Shown piece by piece: positions 1 to 5,597 of a stretch of 8,581 nucleotides of DNA (its first letter is position 1; each line of letters begins with the position of its first letter). The position numbers and the translations under genes were made by a program. Location of the stretch: NCBI GenBank assembly GCA_002453315.1, contig DKGO01000106.1:1-8581 (forward strand), in the 5' to 3' direction. The stretch comes from Caryophanales bacterium UBA6768. GTDB taxonomy: Bacteria; Bacillota; Bacilli; Bacillales_D; Amphibacillaceae. Under the pieces are notes generated by a model, which ran no database searches, was not told the origin of the DNA, and worked only from the letters and a program-made list of their open reading frames with translations.

Positions 1-10
1 TATCGCAAAA
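1..10 (+). repeat. Left terminal inverted repeat
   Basis: TATCGCAAAA is identical to the reverse complement of 3149-3158. It may extend left of the window. Confidence 0.7.
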
Positions 11-32
11 AGTAAAAATGTATATAGAAATG

Positions 33-68
33 CCTATCAATTTGTACATCATTTTGATAGGTAATTTT
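33..68 (+). terminator. Terminator-like hairpin at the element's left end
   Basis: CCTATCAA (33-40) pairs with TTGATAGG (54-61) around a 13-nt loop. A T-rich tail (aattttta) follows on the plus strand. The stem is AT-rich and the loop is long, so this is a weak intrinsic terminator. It could instead be a subterminal transposase-binding structure. Its position would reduce read-through from the flank into the element. Confidence 0.4.
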
Positions 69-134
69 TATTGATATACATAGGTTTATACCTTTTCTTT
101 AATTATATATGTAACATAATTTGTATAACTAATA

Positions 135-164
135 GTAAACATACAATAACTGGTGTATGTTTAC
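135..164. promoter_or_regulatory. Perfect 11-bp inverted repeat, candidate operator
   Basis: GTAAACATACA (135-145) and TGTATGTTTAC (154-164) are perfect inverted copies separated by 8 nt. They lie 53 nt upstream of the ribbon-helix-helix gene. Such dimeric regulators bind palindromic operators and often repress their own operon, so autoregulation is a reasonable inference. A TACAAT -10-like hexamer at 142-147 overlaps the left arm, but no convincing -35 accompanies it. A second, shorter repeat (GTACAT 173-178, ATGTAC 191-196) lies between this site and the gene. It could alternatively be an internal transposase-binding site. Confidence 0.45.
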
Positions 165-216
165 AATTTATGGTACATTTATATGAACACATGTACTGTA
201 AATAGGAGTGTAATAT

Positions 217-444
217 GTGAAAATTAAACCAAGATACCCCAATGCGCAGAAGGTAAGTTTAAATTTGTCACTTCAGTCACGAAAAATATTAGAGCACTAC
301 TCAGATTACACTGGTTTAACCTCTGCACAAATAATCGAAGAAATCTTACCGAAATTATTAAAAGACGAGGATTTTATTCAATACGTTGAAGATAAACAAA
401 GCAACAAAAGAATGAAGCGTGACTTAGGTTTAATCGATGGTTAA
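217..444 (+). CDS. Small ribbon-helix-helix family protein
   Basis: This 75-aa, lysine-rich protein resembles ribbon-helix-helix (MetJ/Arc-type) DNA-binding proteins. A short strand with alternating hydrophobic residues (KVSLNLS, about residues 12-18) is followed by helix 1 (RKILEHYSDYTG, about 22-33) and helix 2 (TSAQIIEEILPKLLKD, about 35-50), then a charged tail. The start is GTG at 217: AGGAG at 204-208 is spaced 8 nt from it, and the ATG at 215 leads directly into a TGA. The gene overlaps the transposase start by 8 nt (437-444), which suggests one transcript and translational coupling. A likely role is repressing the element's promoter, possibly through the inverted repeat at 135-164, or assisting transposition. 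The fold is recognised from pattern only, and the function is inferred. Confidence 0.75.
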   Translation: MKIKPRYPNAQKVSLNLSLQSRKILEHYSDYTGLTSAQIIEEILPKLLKDEDFIQYVEDKQSNKRMKRDLGLIDG

Positions 445-2374
445 AATTAAACGGTTATCAAATCTAAATGATTCATTTTATCAAATCGATACTAAGATTA
501 TACCTTCAGAGCTTGCAAAACGAAAAAATGATTATGAAACATTGTCAGATAAAAGGATGAAAACATCATATATTCAGTTAGCATTTCGACCAGTACATTT
601 AAAATGGAATCGTAAGAATTATGAAATCCAATTAAATTACTGTTCGGACCCGTTTTGTAAAAATCACACTAAAAAACAGGAAGAATATCCAGGAAGTAAA
701 AGAAAAAGATATAAATTCACTGGGAGAGAAAGTGAACGAATTATAAACTGTACTCCCGACCCCACAGATAAAACAGGCATCCCTACTTTGAGCTGTTACA
801 CCAAGGTGTTTTCTAATTGGTCTTTAGCAACTGAAATTGAACGTTTAATTCGAATTAATTCAGTTGTTCCTCTAGAACCTATCTATAACTTCCACAAAGA
901 AATTTGCACTAATGACGATACCTATTTTGAGAACCCTAAATCCTTTTATAAACGAGGTAAGGCTTCATCAGGTGCACAAATCGTTCAATGTAAAATGTGT
1001 AAAAAATATACAAATATAATACCTGATAAAACTCGTACTACATCATATGGACAAAAGAGAAATGATATATTACCAATGTATGCTAAACATTTGATAAATC
1101 GTGTCCCAGTTTCGAGCACTTGCAGAATTTTAGGAATAGGCCGAGAAACTTATTATAGTAAGTTGAAGTGGCTATACCGTTGTTGCTTGGAATTTTTAGA
1201 AACTCACGAAACTAAAAAGCTTCCCAAAAAATCCTTTAATCGAATATGGTTGAACACTGATATGATGATGTACCATTTAAATAACGTTCGAAAAAAGGGG
1301 CAACCCAAAATTCGAGGAACGGTTGCCGATAGACACTTACAAACACAAGTAGTTGTAACAGCTGATTCACTTACTAGATATGTACTAAGGGCTGATATAG
1401 CATACGATTGGAATATTGATTTTGAACAAATCAAAATGCAAACAGATTTATATAAAGATGACCATTTACCATCGGAACTGCGAAGATATGCAAAATTCCC
1501 TAGACATTCTTATTATCCTATGAAACCAACGAAAAATGACTCACAATCGTTAAATGAGTATTATCTTGAACTAAGAGAATTCCTTAGTAGAGGTAGCTTT
1601 GTAGATGGTTTACACATTAATCATAGTTATACAGCTATGGCACATTTATTTCTTATAAAAAAGTTAATTAAAACGGACAAATGGCGAGTTGTTAGTGATG
1701 ACGATATGGTGTTAAAGTCTGCATACAAGAAAATATTCTCCGACGAAATCCAACAAGAAAAGTTACATTATTTCGTCAATAATTTTGATAAAACATTATC
1801 AAGAGAAGATGCGTATAAAGAATTCATTGATAGCAAAAAGTATTTAAAACATTGGGCAGAAGCAAGAGGTATAGATGATTCATCGGAATACGATATAGCC
1901 ATTGAAATTCTAAAAGATACATTAGCCACACACAAATTTTATGACACTAAAGAGGCACCAGATGGCACACCATATAACATCCATAAATCGAATAAAATTA
2001 TGCATCCTATCGCAATGTCTGACAGAGGTAATAGATACATTGATGTGATAACAGATTCGTCAAATCTATCAGATGAGCATTTGGCAAGATTAATAGCAAG
2101 AGCGAATGATAATTCAGTAAATGCATTCTTACAGGAAATTAGAAGAAGCCTTTCATTCCTAGAAAGACCCCTAGTAACTTCGAGGGGCGATGGGAAGTCA
2201 TATATTTATAGTAATTTTAATCCTGAATATGCGCAAATGGCAATCACGATATTAAGAACTTATTATAACTTCTGCCAAACCTTTAGGACGAATGATGTAA
2301 AAGAAACTCCAGCTCAAAGAATTGGAATTGCTAATAGGGTTTATAATTGGAAAGATATAATTTATAAAAGGTAA
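437..2374 (+). CDS. Zinc-finger/HTH DDE-type transposase (InsA/IS1-related type)
   Basis: This 645-aa protein is the probable transposase of the surrounding element. Putative zinc ligands are C69/C74 (CSDPFC) and C185/C188 (CKMC), the second followed by a basic stretch. An HTH-like segment at about 217-246 contains STCRILGIGRETYYSKLKWL. A catalytic-core-like region follows. The first Asp is probably D275 (WLNTDMM), followed by strand VTADSLTRYVLRADI at about 307-321. A second Asp is probably in VVSDDD (421-423). The catalytic Glu is probably E576 in RRSLSFLERP. The C-terminus (NPEYAQMAITILRTYYNF, then TPAQRIGIANRVYNWKDI) has the shape seen at the end of IS1/IS1595-type transposases. At 645 aa it is far longer than classic IS1 InsAB', with about 150 residues between D421 and E576. 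No strong Shine-Dalgarno precedes the ATG, so coupling to the upstream gene through the overlap is likely. Residue roles are by analogy. Confidence 0.8.
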   Translation: MVKIKRLSNLNDSFYQIDTKIIPSELAKRKNDYETLSDKRMKTSYIQLAFRPVHLKWNRKNYEIQLNYCSDPFCKNHTKKQEEYPGSKRKRYKFTGRESERIINCTPDPTDKTGIPTLSCYTKVFSNWSLATEIERLIRINSVVPLEPIYNFHKEICTNDDTYFENPKSFYKRGKASSGAQIVQCKMCKKYTNIIPDKTRTTSYGQKRNDILPMYAKHLINRVPVSSTCRILGIGRETYYSKLKWLYRCCLEFLETHETKKLPKKSFNRIWLNTDMMMYHLNNVRKKGQPKIRGTVADRHLQTQVVVTADSLTRYVLRADIAYDWNIDFEQIKMQTDLYKDDHLPSELRRYAKFPRHSYYPMKPTKNDSQSLNEYYLELREFLSRGSFVDGLHINHSYTAMAHLFLIKKLIKTDKWRVVSDDDMVLKSAYKKIFSDEIQQEKLHYFVNNFDKTLSREDAYKEFIDSKKYLKHWAEARGIDDSSEYDIAIEILKDTLATHKFYDTKEAPDGTPYNIHKSNKIMHPIAMSDRGNRYIDVITDSSNLSDEHLARLIARANDNSVNAFLQEIRRSLSFLERPLVTSRGDGKSYIYSNFNPEYAQMAITILRTYYNFCQTFRTNDVKETPAQRIGIANRVYNWKDIIYKR

Positions 2375-2393
2375 AGGTAAAAATAAAGAAATA

Positions 2394-2402
2394 TGTTACA
2401 AT
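2394..2402 (+). promoter_or_regulatory. Possible extended -10 promoter for the lipoprotein gene
   Basis: TGT-TACAAT (TG motif 2394-2395, hexamer 2397-2402) fits an extended -10 and lies just after the transposase stop. No clear -35 is visible. It would give the passenger gene its own transcript with a leader of about 140 nt. Weak evidence. Confidence 0.25.
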
Positions 2403-2548
2403 GAAATTAGATTTATCAAACTAATATGTAGATTCAGTTCTTAGAATGTGAAAATATTCAACAAACGGGCCAATTAAAGAGGATTTTTATTTTTTTAATG
2501 GTGATTAATTATGCTTACCAAGAGACTTTTTTAAAAGGGGGAATTAAC

Positions 2549-2950
2549 TTGAAAAGAAATAGATTATTTTTATTGATAATTATCTTTAGTATATTTTTCA
2601 TTTCAGCTTGTGTTTCGAAAACTATCCCAAAAGTTCTTATTTTTTCAGGAGAAAGTGATAATTGGGAAGTCCAATATGAAGTTGAAGAAGTTGAAGATGT
2701 TGCAAAAGATGAAGAAACTTCGACTACTAAAGGGTTTATTAAATACATTGGGGCTAAACCAATACCAGAAGATATAAAAGTGTCTATTTCCACGAGGTCA
2801 GAAGAAGCAAAGCTAAACGATGAAGGAATCTTAACTTTATCGGACCAAACTTGTAGAGGTTATTGTGCAACTGAAAGTGAAAATTCAGAAATTGAAGCAG
2901 TTATTGAATGGAATAATGAAAAAGAAACTTTACCGTTAGAATTAAAATAA
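2549..2950 (+). CDS. Putative lipoprotein of unknown function, element passenger
   Basis: From TTG at 2549 the product is 133 aa. It begins with a basic stretch (MKRNR), a hydrophobic core (LFLLIIIFSIFFIS) and a lipobox ISAC, making Cys21 the predicted lipidated residue. The mature part is acidic and hydrophilic. It holds WEVQYEVEEVEDV, a Cys pair (TCRGYC), and the closing strand-like segment EIEAVIEWNNEKETLPLEL, suggesting a small beta-rich domain tethered outside the membrane. The TTG start is chosen because AAGGGGG (2535-2541) sits 7 nt upstream. An in-frame ATG at 2498 would add 17 residues before the basic stretch, and its nearest purine-rich sequence is too far away. The gene lies between the transposase and the right inverted repeat, so it travels with the element. 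No known function is recognised; it is not needed for transposition as far as the sequence shows. Confidence 0.75.
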   Translation: MKRNRLFLLIIIFSIFFISACVSKTIPKVLIFSGESDNWEVQYEVEEVEDVAKDEETSTTKGFIKYIGAKPIPEDIKVSISTRSEEAKLNDEGILTLSDQTCRGYCATESENSEIEAVIEWNNEKETLPLELK

Positions 2951-2976
2951 AATATAATAATTAATGAAAGGTCTTA

Positions 2977-3022
2977 TTTCTTAAATCTGATATTCAAGAA
3001 TAGGGCGCGTTTGTTTAAGAAA
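2977..3022. repeat. 9-bp inverted repeat flanking a GC-rich core
   Basis: TTTCTTAAA (2977-2985) and TTTAAGAAA (3014-3022) are perfect inverted copies around a 28-nt centre containing AGGGCGCG. It lies between the lipoprotein stop and the first terminator. It could be a dispersed small repeat, an RNA stem or a subterminal site. Confidence 0.35.
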
Positions 3023-3042
3023 AAAGTAAATAGTATATTCGT

Positions 3043-3075
3043 ATAACCCAGTTCAAATAGAACTGGGTTATTTAT
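3043..3075 (+). terminator. Intrinsic terminator after the lipoprotein gene
   Basis: A perfect 12-bp stem is formed by ATAACCCAGTTC (3043-3054) and GAACTGGGTTAT (3060-3071). It has a 5-nt loop and is followed by a short T-rich tail. It ends plus-strand transcription of the element's genes, about 95 nt after the lipoprotein stop. Confidence 0.85.
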
Positions 3076-3079
3076 TAAC

Positions 3080-3103
3080 AAAAAGCACCGCATTTTGCGG
3101 TGC
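3080..3103 (-). terminator. Intrinsic terminator facing the right flank
   Basis: GCACCGCA (3085-3092) pairs with TGCGGTGC (3096-3103) around a 3-nt loop. On the minus strand five T residues follow (3084-3080), so it would stop transcripts entering the element from the broken kinase operon. On the plus strand a weaker T-rich stretch also follows, so it may act both ways. Confidence 0.75.
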
Positions 3104-3148
3104 AATTTTATATACATTTTAATTAACATTTTTGTGTGAAAATTAATG

Positions 3149-3158
3149 TTTTGCGATA
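3149..3158 (-). repeat. Right terminal inverted repeat
   Basis: TTTTGCGATA is the exact inverse of bases 1-10. Base 3158 is taken as the last base of the element. The kinase reading frame to its right still looks native (KLITGSVT), and to its left becomes element-encoded sequence. Confidence 0.7.
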
Positions 3159-3476
3159 GGTAACAGAACCCGTTATTAATTTATGTGTTTTTTTTGAATA
3201 GATATTATTATGCTGAACAGGCGGATAATAGTTTCCATTGGCTAAATGATGAATCCATTGAATCATATAGTAAATTGGTTTCCCTATGTACCAGCCATAA
3301 ATAATAAGGGATATGAAATATATCGAACCTAAAATTACGAGAGGTGTAGCACCCTTTTCCATCAATTCTGGCAAAAGAATACTTACTACTGCCAGAACGA
3401 AACTCGTAAAAACAAACATTAACACAAAAGTTAAAATTAAATAAACGACGATACGTAGCATTACTTTCATAGTCAT
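3159..3476 (-). pseudogene. Sensor histidine kinase, 5' part, interrupted by the element
   Basis: Only the first ~106 codons of a two-component sensor kinase remain. They encode two membrane helices (about residues 10-34 and 45-65, counting from the ATG at 3476) with a very short external loop. A segment then begins like a HAMP-type linker (KPIYYMIQWIHHLANGNYYPP). The DHp domain with the phosphorylated His and the ATPase domain are absent. The frame runs into the element and adds 11 foreign residues (YRKTLIFTQKC) before a TAA at 3123-3125. The ATG at 3476 overlaps the TGA of the upstream regulator by one base; a TTG at 3479 is an alternative. The product could insert in the membrane but cannot phosphorylate a partner. 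The rest of the gene is expected just left of the window. Confidence 0.8.
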
Positions 3477-4186
3477 CAACCTTTACATGGTGGCACAAAT
3501 TTATAGCCTAGCCCTCTAATATTAACAAGAATACCAGGATTGGCGGGGTCCTTCTCAATCTTTTTTCGAAGTTTGGAGATATGAATAACCACTGTTTTTT
3601 CGTCACCCTGAAGAGCGGATCCCCAAACCTGTTCATATAATTGTTGAGCGGTAAAAATTCGATTCGGATGCTCACACAAAAATACAAGCAGTTCAAATTC
3701 CTTAGCCGTGCAATGTCGGTCAAAGCCATTCACAATTAATTGCCCCGCACTTTTGTGAACGGTAAAAACACCAAAATCCAGGATTTCCTCCTCCTGTCCT
3801 ACATAAGAGGACTTATTCAAATTCTGTCTCCGTAGTTGGGCCCGTATCCTTGCTGCTACTTCAAGAGGGTTAAATGGCTTGGTGATATAATCATCCCCAC
3901 CGATTCCAAGCCCCATTAATTTATCAAGATCTCCAGTTAGCGCTGTCAAAAACAGGATTGGAACTGATGTTATTTTTCTAATTTGTTGGCACAATTCAAA
4001 TCCATCAATATCCGGCAGCATAACGTCAAGGACAATTAAATCAAAAGCCACATTCTCAACCAAATGTAAGGCTTCATTCCCAGATGATGCCGTTGCGATT
4101 TGAGTATAGCCCTCCTGATTTAAAAGATTTTCCAACATTGTCAAAATTCCTTTTTCATCGTCCACTAATAATATTTTATCAACCAA
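3476..4186 (-). CDS. OmpR/PhoB-family response regulator (VanR-like)
   Basis: This 236-aa two-domain regulator is full length for the OmpR/PhoB family. The receiver domain (about 3-118) has the acidic pair D9/D10, phospho-acceptor D54 in LIVLDVMLPD, T81 and K103 (TKPF). The winged-helix DNA-binding domain (about 133-232) has TAKEFELLVFL, the recognition-helix segment VVIHISKLRKKIE and the wing IRGLGYKF. The start is TTG at 4186, with AGGAGG (4200-4195) 8 nt upstream. It is transcribed with the kinase immediately downstream (overlapping stop and start), which would normally be its phospho-donor and is now broken. The regulator is therefore probably an orphan in this strain, unless another kinase or acetyl phosphate activates it. 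Its targets are not evident. The VanR comparison is from general resemblance only. Confidence 0.9.
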   Translation of the reverse strand: MVDKILLVDDEKGILTMLENLLNQEGYTQIATASSGNEALHLVENVAFDLIVLDVMLPDIDGFELCQQIRKITSVPILFLTALTGDLDKLMGLGIGGDDYITKPFNPLEVAARIRAQLRRQNLNKSSYVGQEEEILDFGVFTVHKSAGQLIVNGFDRHCTAKEFELLVFLCEHPNRIFTAQQLYEQVWGSALQGDEKTVVIHISKLRKKIEKDPANPGILVNIRGLGYKFVPPCKG

Positions 4187-4247
4187 AACAGGATCCTCCT
4201 TTGTAAACTAAACTTGCTTTCTATCACTTAAAAATCACAGAAGAGAA

Positions 4248-4610
4248 TTATTTAATACGGTTCTCCAAGGATTCGATTGCCAGTTTAAACGCAATTAAAC
4301 GACGCTCATTTAATGTTTTTTGAGAACTACCTTCTTTTGCCTTTGTTATCTGTTTTTCAATAGATGGAATGATGTCTTCTAGTATATCTTTAGAAGTCAA
4401 TATGATTTTTTCATCATAGAAAAAACCTCCTCCATTGCAAGCATCCTTTAGGCTTCGTAAACCGATTTTTACGGCACTTCGTCTCTTTTTGACAAGGGTT
4501 GTATTTGAACCCTTGTCGGTCAAGCTTTTATAAGCATTTGAAAGCTTATTAAAAGTAGACTCCAAGGATTTAATAGACAAATCCTGGATTTCTTGGCTAA
4601 CAGTTTTCAT
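4248..4610 (-). CDS. Hypothetical protein with two related helical repeats
   Basis: This 120-aa, lysine-rich, mostly helical soluble protein has no signal peptide or membrane segment. Two segments align without gaps. Residues 38-55 (TLVKKRRSAVKIGLRSLK) and 99-116 (TLNERRLIAFKLAIESLE) share T, L, R, A, K, S and L at equal positions, 61 residues apart. Each is preceded by another helix containing LE and an acidic or basic loop with GS. The protein therefore looks like a tandem duplication of a helical hairpin, joined by CNGGGFFYDEK (58-68). The start ATG has a strong AAGGGAGG 7 nt upstream. It lies 61 bp upstream of the response regulator in the same orientation with no clear terminator between, so co-transcription is possible. 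The family is not recognised and no function is claimed. Confidence 0.7.
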   Translation of the reverse strand: MKTVSQEIQDLSIKSLESTFNKLSNAYKSLTDKGSNTTLVKKRRSAVKIGLRSLKDACNGGGFFYDEKIILTSKDILEDIIPSIEKQITKAKEGSSQKTLNERRLIAFKLAIESLENRIK

Positions 4611-5042
4611 ATGTGAACCTCCCTTTTAAATAATCCAACAATTTATAAATCTCTTATACACTATCTACCCCGGTCGTATAAAAATTTTTTATTTAGGTTA
4701 ATCATATATACATACGATAGTTTTTATTTCCCTGATTATCAATATAATACACCAACAAAATATATAGCACACTATCTAAAAACCAACTGAATTAGACGGC
4801 TTGTAACAAAATGAATCCTAAGCTAGTTCACATGTTCATAAAATGGGGATAAAATGGACTAAAGTAAAATGACTTGGAGGAACCATAACCTTCTCTTCCA
4901 AACAGATAGAGGGGGTCATCTATGTCCTAACACCACAAAAAAAGTGCTTCCTAGTCAAAAATAGAAACACCCCATTATGCGTATAAATTCAGGAAGATTA
5001 TTTGTTTTTTTACTGTGATATTCTTCCGATAGTTGCTATGTA
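4611..5042. other. Non-coding stretch with possible RNA stem-loops
   Basis: No intact reading frame was found on either strand. Two adjacent stems stand out. TTGGAGGA (4874-4881) pairs with TCTTCCAA (4894-4901), with one G-U pair. ATAGA (4906-4910) pairs with TCTAT (4919-4923) around the loop GGGGGTCA. A third, long-looped repeat (GGAAGATTAT near 4992, GATATTCTTCC near 5026) follows. The patch around 4850-4980 has a more mixed base composition than its AT-rich surroundings and could be the non-coding end of a degraded insertion sequence. No promoter for the 120-aa gene could be assigned with confidence. Confidence 0.3.
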
Positions 5043-5216
5043 TTAATCTTTTTTTAATTGCTCCATAATCAGTCTGTTCAAAAAAGCTATTCACAGCCAA
5101 ACAAAACATAATACTATTTCTGTTGATACATATAAAGTGAGAAGGGACACAATAAGCAAAAATCCAACAAATGTTGATATAATCGCTTTTTTTTCACTTT
5201 TAAGGTGTGAGTTTAT
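5043..5216 (-). pseudogene. Decayed small membrane-protein gene (ATA at start position, internal TGA)
   Basis: One minus-strand frame of 57 codons ends at TAA (5045-5043). It reads a short polar head (NSHLKSEKK), a hydrophobic stretch (AIISTFVGFLLIVSLLTLYV, then STEIVLCFVWL), a TGA at 5093-5091, then IAFLNRLIMEQLKKD. The sequence across the TGA continues as a plausible membrane protein, so TGA probably replaces a sense codon. AAAGGAG (5230-5224) lies 7 nt before the first codon, an ideal spacing, but that codon is ATA. One reading is a gene that lost its ATG and gained a nonsense mutation. Another is a 41-aa protein using a rare ATA start. A chance frame in AT-rich DNA cannot be excluded. No homologue is recognised. 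Confidence 0.45.
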
Positions 5217-5362
5217 TACACAACTCCTTTGATTTTTCTTATGCTAATAGAGATAGAACAATATAAAGAGAATATCTCATACTGATTCAAACTATGAAAT
5301 ATAGTGAGAGTTTGTCCAGTAGGGGTAAATCTGGGGCTATTTCAATTTGTGAAAATGTGTTT

Positions 5363-5371
5363 ATTATATCA
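5363..5371 (-). promoter_or_regulatory. Extended -10 promoter element upstream of the decayed small gene
   Basis: On the minus strand TGA-TATAAT (5371-5363) is a consensus extended -10. No good -35 is present at the usual distance. Transcription would run through a leader of about 130 nt to the Shine-Dalgarno at 5230-5224. Confidence 0.35.
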
Positions 5372-5597
5372 TACCGCCCATATTATTATCGTCTGTAATA
5401 TCTATTACATATAGACACAAAATAGCGTTATATCTTATTTTTGATTGCGGTACCCTTTTGTTACCCCAATTCACTTACTATTGACTAAATTATTTTACTA
5501 TTTCTTATAAGCCTCGGGATAAACATTATTCTACTTGAACATCTTTAATTTGATACTTATTTTCCGATTACCCAATTTTTTAACCCCACCATTATAC
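5372..5597. other. Intergenic, no feature supported
   Basis: AT-rich sequence with short, stop-rich frames on both strands. No convincing terminator was seen after the kinase gene that ends at 5598. An imperfect inverted repeat (GGTACC then GTTACC, about 5449-5465) is present but has no T-tract that would make it a terminator. Confidence 0.4.

Larger units (their letters stand above)
1..3158. mobile_element. Transposable element with RHH protein, DDE transposase and lipoprotein passenger
   Basis: The window opens with TATCGCAAAA and the same 10 bases occur inverted at 3149-3158. The right copy falls exactly where the minus-strand histidine kinase gene stops resembling a kinase. Between the repeats lie a ribbon-helix-helix gene, a transposase gene overlapping it by 8 nt, and a lipoprotein gene, all on the plus strand and followed by terminators. 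A second shared motif, AAAATGTATATA, is at 15-26 and inverted at 3109-3120, but at different distances from the two ends. The transposase has zinc-finger, HTH and DDE-type features and a C-terminus reminiscent of IS1/InsA-related proteins; this family placement is from memory. The target duplication cannot be checked because no sequence left of base 1 is given, and the true left end could lie a few bases outside. If it is a simple insertion, the rest of the kinase gene should lie immediately left of the window. Confidence 0.75.

Noticed and set aside
2498..2548. Upstream ATG start adding 17 residues to the lipoprotein
   Set aside because: It would place a polar stretch before the basic n-region, and its only Shine-Dalgarno-like sequence is about 14 nt away. 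TTG at 2549 has AAGGGGG at 7 nt.
2515..2793. Minus-strand frame opposite the lipoprotein gene
   Set aside because: The plus strand has a Shine-Dalgarno, signal peptide and lipobox; the minus frame has no comparable support.
15..3120. AAAATGTATATA copies (15-26 and inverted 3109-3120) as part of the terminal repeats
   Set aside because: They lie 14 and 38 bases from the ends, so they do not align as one continuous repeat; AT-rich sequence makes chance similarity plausible. Kept only as a note.
3208..3498. 96-aa minus-strand frame overlapping the broken kinase
   Set aside because: It is an alternative frame of the kinase fragment, whose own frame encodes clear membrane helices and is coupled to the regulator.
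5481..5511. TTGACT ... TATAAG as a plus-strand promoter
   Set aside because: The spacer is 19 bp and there is no plus-strand gene for almost 2 kb downstream.
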